Origin: Kitasatospora terrestris
Lineage (GTDB): Bacteria; Actinomycetota; Actinomycetes; Streptomycetales; Streptomycetaceae
Reading direction: 5' to 3'
Length of the DNA: 64,000 nt
Assembly (NCBI RefSeq): GCF_039542905.1
Contig: NZ_BAABIS010000001.1
Location: forward strand, 1,860,001-1,924,000
How positions within the stretch are numbered: position 1 is the stretch's first letter; each line of letters opens with the position of its first letter. Below the pieces are notes generated by a model, which had not been told where the DNA came from, ran no database searches, and worked only from the letters and a program-made list of their open reading frames with translations. Below are positions 57,079 through 64,000 of the stretch, piece after piece. A program made the position numbers and the translations under genes.

Positions 57079-57750
57079 CTAGCTCGCCTCCTGGGGGAGC
57101 GTCGAGGGCTGTGGGTGAAGCTCGGTGGACGGCGCCGGGGCGGTGGCCTGCCGGTGCCACTCGATGAGGGCCGGTACGGCGGAGCGCAGCGCCCGCCAGG
57201 CGCGGATGCCGGCGGGCAGGGTGCCGGGGCGGATCAGTTCCCGCTCGGGGGTGTCGACCACGATCCGCAGCACGGCGGCCGGCAGTTCGGGGCGGAGCTC
57301 GGCGCGGGCGGCGAGGACCGCGGCGGCCTCCATGTCGACGGCGAGCGCGCCCGCGGCGTGCAGGGCGTGCCGTTCGGCGCCGCGGACCACGTGGTCGGCG
57401 GTGTGGTGCAGGCCCGTGTGCACGGTCAGGCCGTGTCCCTCCAGCGCCTTGACCAGGGCCGGGGCCGACTCCAGCGGGTGGAACCCGCCGTCGGAGTCCC
57501 GGACCGCGTCGGCGACGATCACGTCGCCCGGCTCGGTGCCGGGGCCGACCGCGGCGCCGAACCCGGCCACCACCAGCGCCCCGTACCCGCCGGCGGCGAG
57601 CAGCGCGCCGGCGCTCCGGCGGGCCCGCCGCCGGCCCATGCCGGTCCGGGCCAGCACGGCGGGCCCGCCGCACGCCCCGGACCAGTCGCCGCCGCGCAGC
57701 GCCCAGACCTCGGGCGCCAGCGCGCAGACCACGAGCAGCGGATCCCTCAT
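57079..57750 (-). CDS. hpnG: Adenosylhopane nucleosidase/phosphorylase, 223 aa
   Basis: Purine-nucleosidase-like fold that removes adenine from adenosylhopane to give ribosylhopane. Features are VVCALAPEVWALRGG at the start, the Gly-rich ALVVAGFGAAVGPGTEPGDVI, and ALAVDMEAAAVLA with the ligand-binding Glu. The protein is compact for the family. Its ATG overlaps the shc stop by 4 bp (ATGA). The order shc-hpnG-hpnH matches the order of reactions. Confidence 0.9.
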   Translation of the reverse strand: MRDPLLVVCALAPEVWALRGGDWSGACGGPAVLARTGMGRRRARRSAGALLAAGGYGALVVAGFGAAVGPGTEPGDVIVADAVRDSDGGFHPLESAPALVKALEGHGLTVHTGLHHTADHVVRGAERHALHAAGALAVDMEAAAVLAARAELRPELPAAVLRIVVDTPERELIRPGTLPAGIRAWRALRSAVPALIEWHRQATAPAPSTELHPQPSTLPQEAS

Positions 57751-59708
57751 GCGACGCCTCCACCGAGCGGGGTGTCGTGGACGTAGCGGCCCAGCGCGGT
57801 GACCGGGAAGACCAGCCGGTAGAGGTGGTAGTTGATGGAGAAGTCCCAGGGGAAGCCGGTGCCGGTGAACTGCGGTTCGTCCCAGGTGCCGTCCGGCCGC
57901 TGGGTGCGGATCAGCCAGCGGACGCCGCGCTCCACGACGGGGTTGTCCCGCTCGCCGGCGGCGAGCAGCGCCATCAGCGCCCAGGCGGTCTGCGAGGCGG
58001 TGGACTCCCCGCGCCCGGACCAGGCGGCCGGGTCGCGGTAGGAGCGCAGGTCCTCGCCCCAGCCGCCGTCCTCGTTCTGCCGCTGCTCCAGCCAGCGCAC
58101 CGAGCGGCGGATCGCCGGGTGGCCGGTGGGGACGCCGGCGGCGACCAGGGCGGGGACGACCGACATGGTGCCGTAGATGTAGTTGGTGCCCCAGCGGCCG
58201 AACCAGGAGCCGTCCGCCTCCTGGTTGCGCAGCAGCCAGGTGATGCCGCGCCGGCAGCGCGGGTCGCCGGCCCGGCCGACGGCTGCCAGCATCTCGACCA
58301 TGTGCGCGGTGACGTCGGCGGACGGCGGGTCGATCACCTCGCCGAAGTCGCAGAACGGCAGCTTGTTGGGCAGCGGGCTGGTGTTGTCGGCGTCGAAGGC
58401 GCCCCAGGCGCCGTTGCGGGACTGCATGCCGAGCGTCCAGTCGATCGCCCGGCGCACCGCGCCGTCCACCTTCTCCGGCGCGGGGTGGTCGACCCGGTGC
58501 AGGGCGAGCACCACCTCGGCGGTGTCGTCGACGTCCGGGTAGGTGTCGTTCTGGAACTCGAACGCCCAGCCGCCGGGCTCCAGCCCGGGGCGCTTGACCG
58601 ACCAGTCGCCGCGCTTGGTGATCTCCTCGCCGAGCATCCAGTCGGTGGCGCTGATCAGGGCGGGGTGGTCGCCGGGCAGTCCGGCGTCGCGGAGCGCGAT
58701 GGCGGCCAGGCAGGTGTCCCACACCGGGGACTGGCAGGCCTCCATCCAGCGCCGGCCGTCCTCGGTGTGCACGGTGAAGCCGTCGAAGGAGGCGATCCCG
58801 GCCTTCATCACCGGGTGGTCCAGCCGGTAGCCGAGCAGGTTGAGGGCGATCAGCGAGTAGACGGCGGGCGGCTGGATGCCGCCCCAGCAGCCGTCGGCCT
58901 CCTGCCGCTCGATGATCCAGTGGGCGGCCTGCTGCAGGGCGAGCCGGCGCAGTGGGCGCACCGCGTGCCGGTGGTAGTGGTGCATCAGCCGGTCGAGGCG
59001 CTGGAAGAGGCCGTCCCAGGTGCGGGCGGCGGCCATCGGCCGCTCGGGGAAAGGATTCGCCGGGTCGGTGTGCAGCTCGTCGAGGTCGAACGGGCCGGGC
59101 CGCACCGGCCGGTGCGCGGAGACCACGGTGAGCGGGACGATGGTCTGCCGGGCCCACTGCCCGAAGGAGTAGATGTTCAGCGGGGCCCAGTGCGGCAGGA
59201 AGATCAGCTCGGGGGGCAGTTCGGGGAGTCTCTCCCAGGGCCACCAGCCGAAGAGCGCGAGCCAGATCCGGGTGAACACCCGGGCGGCCGCGATCCCGCC
59301 GGCACCGCGGACGTACGCGGCGGCGGCGGCCATGTGCGGGGCGGCGGGGTCGTCGCCCGCCAGTTTCAGCGCGACGTACGCCTCCACCGTGGTGGAGAGC
59401 TCCGGCGGGCCGCCGTGGAAGGTGGCCCAGGTGCCGTCCTCGCGCTGCTGGGAGCGGATCCAGGCGGCGGTGCCCCGGGTCTGCTCCTCGGTGCGGATGC
59501 CGAGGAACTGTCGCAGTAACAGGTCCTCGGCATCCATGGTGACGTTGGTCTCCAGGTCGCCCTTCCACCAGCCGTCGGCGTGCTGCAGTGACAGCAGGTG
59601 GGCGGTGGCGCGGCTGAGCGCCGCCCCGGGTGAGGAATCGTCAGGTTGTCGTACTGCAACTGAGGCTTTGGGGACGATCCTGCCGCCCGCGGTTGCTGTC
59701 AACTTCAC
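57747..59708 (-). CDS. shc: Squalene-hopene cyclase, 653 aa
   Basis: Monotopic membrane enzyme that cyclises squalene to hopene/hopanol. The catalytic DxDD motif is DVDD at residues 392-395 (YPDVDDTAEV). Several QW motifs are visible (for example QQREDGTW, QSRNGAWG, QEADGSWFG, QNEDGGWG). The length is standard. GTG 59708 starts one base after the stop of the polyprenyl synthase, with GAGGTGA just upstream. It is the central enzyme of the operon. Confidence 0.97.
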   Translation of the reverse strand: MKLTATAGGRIVPKASVAVRQPDDSSPGAALSRATAHLLSLQHADGWWKGDLETNVTMDAEDLLLRQFLGIRTEEQTRGTAAWIRSQQREDGTWATFHGGPPELSTTVEAYVALKLAGDDPAAPHMAAAAAYVRGAGGIAAARVFTRIWLALFGWWPWERLPELPPELIFLPHWAPLNIYSFGQWARQTIVPLTVVSAHRPVRPGPFDLDELHTDPANPFPERPMAAARTWDGLFQRLDRLMHHYHRHAVRPLRRLALQQAAHWIIERQEADGCWGGIQPPAVYSLIALNLLGYRLDHPVMKAGIASFDGFTVHTEDGRRWMEACQSPVWDTCLAAIALRDAGLPGDHPALISATDWMLGEEITKRGDWSVKRPGLEPGGWAFEFQNDTYPDVDDTAEVVLALHRVDHPAPEKVDGAVRRAIDWTLGMQSRNGAWGAFDADNTSPLPNKLPFCDFGEVIDPPSADVTAHMVEMLAAVGRAGDPRCRRGITWLLRNQEADGSWFGRWGTNYIYGTMSVVPALVAAGVPTGHPAIRRSVRWLEQRQNEDGGWGEDLRSYRDPAAWSGRGESTASQTAWALMALLAAGERDNPVVERGVRWLIRTQRPDGTWDEPQFTGTGFPWDFSINYHLYRLVFPVTALGRYVHDTPLGGGVA

Positions 59709-59709
59709 G

Positions 59710-60834
59710 TCACCTCTCTCGTACCACCACGAATTCGGCGAGTGCGACGAAGTGCTCGTGCACCTGGTCGGCCATGGGTACCTCGTCCAACGCGGCGAGG
59801 GCGGTCTCGTACTGGCGGCGGGCCTCCTCCTGGGTCCACGCCCGGCCGCCGGCCTGCTCGATCAGCGCGGCGCGGGCGGCCAGCTCCTGCTCGCTCTCCT
59901 CACCGCGGCCGGTCGGGTCGGCCAGCTGCGCGGCGAGCTCCTCGGAGGCGGCGCCGCCCTCGGCGAGGGCCGCGCACACCGGCAGCGACTTCTTGCGCGA
60001 CTGCAGGTCGCTCCAGTGCGGCTTGCCGGTGACCTCGGTCGCGCCCCAGATGCCCAGCAGGTCGTCCACCGCCTGGAAGGCCAGGCCCAGGTGGTAGCCG
60101 TAGCGCTGCAGCGCGTCCGACACCCGGTCGTCGGCGCCGGCCAGCACCGCGCCGATCGCCGCCGAGGCGGCCAGCAGGGCGCCGGTCTTGCCGCCCTCCA
60201 TGGCCAGGCACTCCTCGACGGTGACCGCGTCGCGCTGCTCGTAGGAGACGTCCTGCGCCTGGCCGTCGATCAGCCGGCGGGTGGCGGTGGTGATCAGCCG
60301 GACGGCGCGCGCGGCGTCCGCGGGGGTCGCCCCGCCGGTCACCGCGGCGTCCAGCAGCACCTCGGTGCCCAGCGTGGCCAGCGCGTCACCGGCCAGGATC
60401 GCCTGGGCCGGACCGAAGACCGTCCACGCCGTGGCACGGTGCCGTCGGGTCTCGTCACCGTCCATCAGATCATCATGGAGGAGGGAGAAGTTGTGCACCA
60501 GTTCAACCGAGACCCCGCCGGGCACGCCGACCTGCGCCGGAGCACCCACGGCCTCCGCAGAGAGCAGGGCCAGCGCCGGGCGCACGGCCTTGCCGCCGTC
60601 GCCCGCCGCGGGGTTGCCGTCCCGGTCGATCCAGCCGAAGTGGTACGCGGCGACGGTGTCCATCGGTGCCGCCAAACGGGCGACGGCCGCGCGCATCGAC
60701 GGGGTGCACAGCGTGCGTCCGCGGGCCAGCAGGTCCAGCACGGTCGTCGTGTCCTTGACCGGGGTGCCGGTACGAGCCTCCACGTGCGATCCCTCTCGGT
60801 GCGATGCGATGTCGGTGGTCGGGTGGGCGGTCAT
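59710..60834 (-). CDS. Polyprenyl (farnesyl/geranylgeranyl) diphosphate synthase, 374 aa
   Basis: All-trans polyprenyl synthase that supplies farnesyl diphosphate for squalene. The first Asp-rich motif is LLHDDLMDGD; the second is AVDDLLGIWG, a DDxxG variant that I recall in other actinobacterial members. KAVRPALALLSAEAV and VELVHNFSLLHDD are typical. The N-terminus has ~35 extra residues; a later GTG could be the true start. The ATG overlaps the hpnE stop by 4 bp. Confidence 0.93.
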   Translation of the reverse strand: MTAHPTTDIASHREGSHVEARTGTPVKDTTTVLDLLARGRTLCTPSMRAAVARLAAPMDTVAAYHFGWIDRDGNPAAGDGGKAVRPALALLSAEAVGAPAQVGVPGGVSVELVHNFSLLHDDLMDGDETRRHRATAWTVFGPAQAILAGDALATLGTEVLLDAAVTGGATPADAARAVRLITTATRRLIDGQAQDVSYEQRDAVTVEECLAMEGGKTGALLAASAAIGAVLAGADDRVSDALQRYGYHLGLAFQAVDDLLGIWGATEVTGKPHWSDLQSRKKSLPVCAALAEGGAASEELAAQLADPTGRGEESEQELAARAALIEQAGGRAWTQEEARRQYETALAALDEVPMADQVHEHFVALAEFVVVRER

Positions 60835-62222
60835 CGGGGCCACCTTCCGTCGCCGCGGTCGACCGGCAGCCGGCCGGCGCCCGCCAGCGCGGCGTCGGCA
60901 GCGGCGTGGCCGCTGCGCACCGCGCTCTCCATGGTCGCGGGCCACCCGGTGGCGGTCCACGAGCCGGCCAGCAGCAGGCCGGGGATCCGGGTGCGGGCGC
61001 CGGGGCGCAGCGCGGCGGTGCCGGGCGCCGGGTCGAAGGTGGCGGTGCGTTCCCGGGTGACGAAGAAGTCCAGCACCCGGGCGCCCCGGGCGGCGGGCAG
61101 CAGCCGCTCCAGCTCGGGCAGGTAGCGCTCGCGCAGCTCGGCCACCGGCAGGTCGATCTCGGCCCCGGCGTCGGACTGGGAGACGGCCAGGTACTGGGCA
61201 CCCGGCACGTCCAGGCCGGAGTGCGCGGTGCGGTCGAAGACCCACTGGACGGGGGTGCCGAGCGCGGCGAAGAACGGCCGGCGCAGCAGCTTGCGGTCGT
61301 AGACCACGTGCACGTTGAGGATCGCCGCGTGGCCGAGGTCGCCGATCCGCTGGTCGACCGCGCCGGTCGGCAGCAGCTCGGCGGCGGACTCCTGGGCACC
61401 GGCCAGCACCACGGTGTCGGCGGTGAGCAGCTCGCCGCTCTCCAGCCGGACGGCGTGCTGGTCGGCGGGCTTCAGCTCGGCGGCCTTGGCGCGCAGCAGG
61501 ACGGTGACCCCGGCCCGCTCCAGTTCGGTGCGGGCCCGGTCGTGGTGGATCTCGCCGAGCGGGACGCGGGCGGTGCCGATGTCGGAGGCGCCCGGGTCGG
61601 AGAGCAGCCCGGTCTTGAAGACCTTGGCGGCCAGCGCCAGCGAGGTCCGCTCGGCGGTGGCGTTCAGGGTGGCGACGCCGACCAGGTCCCAGAGCGCGGC
61701 CGCGGTGGCCGGGGTCTGGCCGTGCCGGCGCAGCCACTCGCCGAAGGAGACCGCGTCCAGCGCCGGGTCGTCCAGGTCCAGGCGCTGCAGGGCGAGCGCG
61801 CCGCGCACCACCCGGGCCCGGTCCAGCGGGCCGAGGTGCGGGTAGGTGGCGAGCGAGGCGGCCAGGTGCAGCGGGACGGGCAGCTCGGCGCGGCGCAGCC
61901 GGCCCAGGGTGCGGCCGCCGTCGGCGCCGAGGCCCAGCACGGGGACGTCCAGCCGGGGCTGGAGGTCGACCAGCGGGCCCGCGCCCAGCCGGTCGAGCAG
62001 GCCGCGGTAGGCGGTGCAGCAGCGCAGGTAGACGTGCTGGCCGTTGTCGACGGTCAGCTCGCCGCGGCGGAAGGAGAAGGCCAGGCCGCCGAGGCGCGGC
62101 CGGCCCTCGATCAGGGTGACCCGCTGCCCGGCCTCGGCCAGCCGCAGGGCGGCCGTGATGCCGGCCAGGCCGCCGCCGACGACCACGGCGCTGGGCCGGG
62201 TGTCGCGTGCCGGTGCGGTCAT
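60831..62222 (-). CDS. hpnE: Hydroxysqualene dehydroxylase, 463 aa
   Basis: FAD-dependent enzyme that reduces hydroxysqualene to squalene, third of the HpnC-D-E trio. The dinucleotide-binding motif is VVVGGGLAGITAALRLAEAG and the second Gly-rich strand is GRPRLGGLAFSF; ILNVHVVYDRKLL and GLLLAGSWTATGWPATMESA are near the C-terminus. It is related to phytoene desaturase, but the context makes HpnE certain enough. An 88-bp gap separates it from hpnD, the largest gap in the upper operon, and may hold an internal promoter. ATG 62222 has GGGGGAAGGG upstream. Confidence 0.93.
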   Translation of the reverse strand: MTAPARDTRPSAVVVGGGLAGITAALRLAEAGQRVTLIEGRPRLGGLAFSFRRGELTVDNGQHVYLRCCTAYRGLLDRLGAGPLVDLQPRLDVPVLGLGADGGRTLGRLRRAELPVPLHLAASLATYPHLGPLDRARVVRGALALQRLDLDDPALDAVSFGEWLRRHGQTPATAAALWDLVGVATLNATAERTSLALAAKVFKTGLLSDPGASDIGTARVPLGEIHHDRARTELERAGVTVLLRAKAAELKPADQHAVRLESGELLTADTVVLAGAQESAAELLPTGAVDQRIGDLGHAAILNVHVVYDRKLLRRPFFAALGTPVQWVFDRTAHSGLDVPGAQYLAVSQSDAGAEIDLPVAELRERYLPELERLLPAARGARVLDFFVTRERTATFDPAPGTAALRPGARTRIPGLLLAGSWTATGWPATMESAVRSGHAAADAALAGAGRLPVDRGDGRWPR

Positions 62223-62310
62223 CGGCCCTTCCCCCTGCCCTGGTGTTCGTGCGGCTCCGGTGCCGGCGGTGACGTGGTGCTGACACAGCGTGACATAACT
62301 GGCGAGAGAA

Positions 62311-63213
62311 TCAAGAACGCCCTCCGGCGAGCCCGGACAGTGCCACGTACGCCTTCTCCCAGCCCGGCAGCGAGACCCGACCGCGCAGCACCGACTCCGG
62401 GTCCGCGGCGATCCGGCCGAGCAGCCGGTGGTAGATGCCGGCCATCGCGGCGGTGCAGGCGCGGCTGCGGCGGTCGAGCATCGGCAGCAGCCGCAGGCCC
62501 TCCTCGAAGGCCCGCTGGGCGCGGTCCGCCTCGAAGGCGACCAGGCCGAGGAAGTCGGCGCCGAGCGGCGGCGCGGAGAGCGCGAAGCCCTCCTGGCAGC
62601 CGAACCGCTCCAGGTCCTCGGCCGGCAGGTAGATCCGGCCGTTCGTCGCGTCCTCGCGCAGGTCGCGCAGGATGTTGGTGAGCTGCAGGGCCAGCCCCAG
62701 GGTGTCGGCGTACGCGGGGCCGCGCTCCCAGTCCGTGCAGCCGTACACGCCGAGCGAGAGCCGGCCGATCGAGCCGGCCACGCAGCGGCAGTAGACCTTG
62801 AGGTCCTCGAAGGTCTTGTACTCGGCGCCGCGCAGGTCCATCTCGACGCCCTCGACCAGCTCGTCGAAGCCGTCCAGCGGGATCGGGAAGCGCCGGGCCG
62901 CGTGGGCCAGCGCGACCTTGATCGGGTCGGTGTCGTCCTCGGTGACCCGGCCCTCGCGGATCTCGTCGAGCAGGTCGCGGGTGCGCGCCAGCGCCCGGGT
63001 CTTCTCCTCGGTCGGCAACTCACCGTCACCGATGTCGTCGACCCGGCGGGCGAGCGCGTACAGCGCGGACATGGCCAGTCGCTTGGGCTCCGGCAGCAGC
63101 CGGATGCCGTAGCTGAAGTTGCGGGCCTGCAGGGCGGTGACCGCCTCGCAGTACCGGTAGGCCGCCATGACCGGCGCCGACGCCAGTGGTGATGCCGCCA
63201 CGAGGGCGCTCAC
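62311..63213 (-). CDS. hpnD: Presqualene diphosphate synthase, 300 aa
   Basis: Head-to-head condensation of two farnesyl diphosphates to presqualene diphosphate. Both Asp-rich motifs are visible: ARRVDDIGDGE and LTNILRDLREDATNGRIYLP. YRYCEAVTALQARNFSYGI is the family start. The GTG at 63213 overlaps the hpnC stop by 4 bp. It resembles phytoene synthase, but the paired HpnC and shc show the squalene role. Confidence 0.94.
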   Translation of the reverse strand: MSALVAASPLASAPVMAAYRYCEAVTALQARNFSYGIRLLPEPKRLAMSALYALARRVDDIGDGELPTEEKTRALARTRDLLDEIREGRVTEDDTDPIKVALAHAARRFPIPLDGFDELVEGVEMDLRGAEYKTFEDLKVYCRCVAGSIGRLSLGVYGCTDWERGPAYADTLGLALQLTNILRDLREDATNGRIYLPAEDLERFGCQEGFALSAPPLGADFLGLVAFEADRAQRAFEEGLRLLPMLDRRSRACTAAMAGIYHRLLGRIAADPESVLRGRVSLPGWEKAYVALSGLAGGRS

Positions 63214-64000
63214 CTTCCCTTCGCGAAGAGTGCCGCCGCCTTGAGTGCCAGGCGGCGCTTGTCGGGCTTCGGCTGGTGGGCGAGCACGTCGAACCCGGCC
63301 GCCTCGACGGCGGCCAGGGCGGCGTACCCGCCGGCGGTGAATCCCGCCAGGAGCAGCCTGAGCCTGCCTTGAACCGTACCGACCAGCGGGGCCCCGCGGT
63401 CGAGCAGGGTCCGGGCGCGGGCCGCCTCCGAGGCGATCAGCGCCCGCACCGGGCCACTGGCCGCGGGCTCGGCCAGGTCGGCCTCGGTGACGCCGAACCG
63501 CGCCATGGACTCCTGCGGCAGGTAGATCCGGCCGCGGCCGAGGTCCTCGGCGACGTCCTGGAGGTGCTCGACCAGCTGCAGGCCGGTGCAGATCGCGTCG
63601 GAGAGCTCGATCCGCTCGGGGGTGGCGCGGCCCGCGATGGCGAGCACCAGGCGGCCCACCGGGTCGGCCGAGAGCGTGCAGTAGTGCCGCAGGTCCGCCC
63701 AGGCGGGGTAGCGGGTGGCCCGCTGGTCGACCCGGTTGGCCTCGATCAGGTTCCGGAACGGCTCGGGGGTGAGCGCGTGGGCCCGCACGGTGGGGACCAG
63801 GTCGCGCATCAGGGGGTGCCGGGGCGGGGCGGCGGCCGGTTCGAGGGCCTGCTCGAAGACCCGGTCCAGGTCGCGCTCCAGGCCGTCCAGCAGGGCGGGC
63901 CGGAAGCCCTCCTGCCCGGGGTCGGCGTCGACGCCCAGCAGGGCGGCGACGCCGGCCGGGTCGGCCAGGTCGCCGTCGCCGGCGTCGTCGACCAGGCGGG
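63210..64000 (-). CDS. hpnC: Hydroxysqualene synthase, partial (N-terminus beyond the window)
   Basis: Second squalene/phytoene-synthase-fold enzyme of the cluster, converting presqualene diphosphate to hydroxysqualene. About 263 C-terminal residues are visible. The first Asp-rich motif (RLVDDAGDGD) lies right at the window edge, and the second is seen as EHLQDVAEDLGRGRIYLP. The frame is open past the edge, so an internal ATG at 63809 is not the true start. It is the first visible gene of the hopanoid operon. Confidence 0.93.
   Translation of the reverse strand, partial: RLVDDAGDGDLADPAGVAALLGVDADPGQEGFRPALLDGLERDLDRVFEQALEPAAAPPRHPLMRDLVPTVRAHALTPEPFRNLIEANRVDQRATRYPAWADLRHYCTLSADPVGRLVLAIAGRATPERIELSDAICTGLQLVEHLQDVAEDLGRGRIYLPQESMARFGVTEADLAEPAASGPVRALIASEAARARTLLDRGAPLVGTVQGRLRLLLAGFTAGGYAALAAVEAAGFDVLAHQPKPDKRRLALKAAALFAKGR

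Noticed and set aside
60831..64000. Carotenoid cluster (crtB/crtI-like genes)
   Set aside because: HpnC, HpnD and HpnE resemble these enzymes, but the paired synthases with shc, hpnG and hpnH show a hopanoid pathway.
1..64000. tRNA, rRNA, CRISPR, insertion sequence or phage attachment site
   Set aside because: Reading both strands I found no tRNA-like cloverleaf, no regularly spaced repeat array and no transposase or integrase.

Overview
The window is very GC-rich, with GC-rich third codon positions, GTG starts, SHOCT, DUF6325 and DUF6343 proteins, a DasR-type site before a chitinase and a hopanoid cluster. This points to a streptomycete (Streptomyces or Kitasatospora). I saw no rRNA, tRNA, CRISPR array or insertion sequence. 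Both edges cut genes: an ATP-binding regulator on the left and hpnC on the right.

Left part (1-29 kb). A divergent regulator and class I terpene cyclase are followed by an aldehyde dehydrogenase, a small SHOCT/DUF6325 pair and a SnoaL-like protein. Then come a LacI regulator with two mirror-image operators, a GH31 glycosidase and a stand-alone 87-aa LuxR helix-turn-helix protein. After these are an EstB-like hydrolase, a NUDIX protein, a Tat-exported molybdopterin oxidoreductase with its cytochrome b, a TetR regulator, a 767-aa protein with seven copies of a GTPVxIPPxDFDPF repeat, and a secreted chitinase. The stretch ends with a spermidine-synthase-like protein, LapA, an asymmetric heterodimeric ABC exporter, an aldo/keto reductase, a regulator made of two fused MarR domains, an SDR, a PAP2 phosphatase and DUF6343.

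Central island (28.9-35.7 kb). A truncated alpha/beta hydrolase and GC-rich tandem repeats mark its left edge. A minus-strand operon encodes an S9 prolyl-oligopeptidase-type peptidase, a 54-residue peptide whose start codon overlaps the peptidase stop, and a cytochrome P450; a 10-bp hairpin lies between peptide and P450. An MFS exporter diverges from it. The next gene fuses a MerR DNA-binding domain to a peroxiredoxin and has a palindromic MerR-type promoter. The layout looks like a small RiPP (ribosomally made, modified peptide) pathway. The precursor has no Tyr, Trp or Phe, so it does not fit the P450-crosslinked RiPP classes I know. This is the best candidate here for an undescribed system.

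Pectin and uronate region (35.7-52.7 kb). Pectate lyase, pectin methylesterase and rhamnogalacturonan acetylesterase would break down pectin outside the cell. An ABC importer (two permeases and a binding lipoprotein; the ATPase is not here) would take up the products. Uronate dehydrogenase, an enolase-superfamily cycloisomerase, KdgD and ketoglutarate-semialdehyde dehydrogenase would convert uronate to 2-oxoglutarate. One IclR regulator sits beside the last enzyme. Related 16-bp operators precede that pair, the pectate lyase and the kdgD/ABC divergent promoter, which suggests one regulon in three transcription units. Two poorly understood genes follow kdgD. An unrelated SDR, a lipoprotein, nadE and a SUKH-like protein lie between the two halves.

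Right end (52.7-64 kb). A tightly coupled minus-strand hopanoid operon runs hpnC-hpnD-hpnE-polyprenyl synthase-shc-hpnG-hpnH-dxs-hpnO. The ispG gene that I recall between hpnH and dxs in related clusters is absent.
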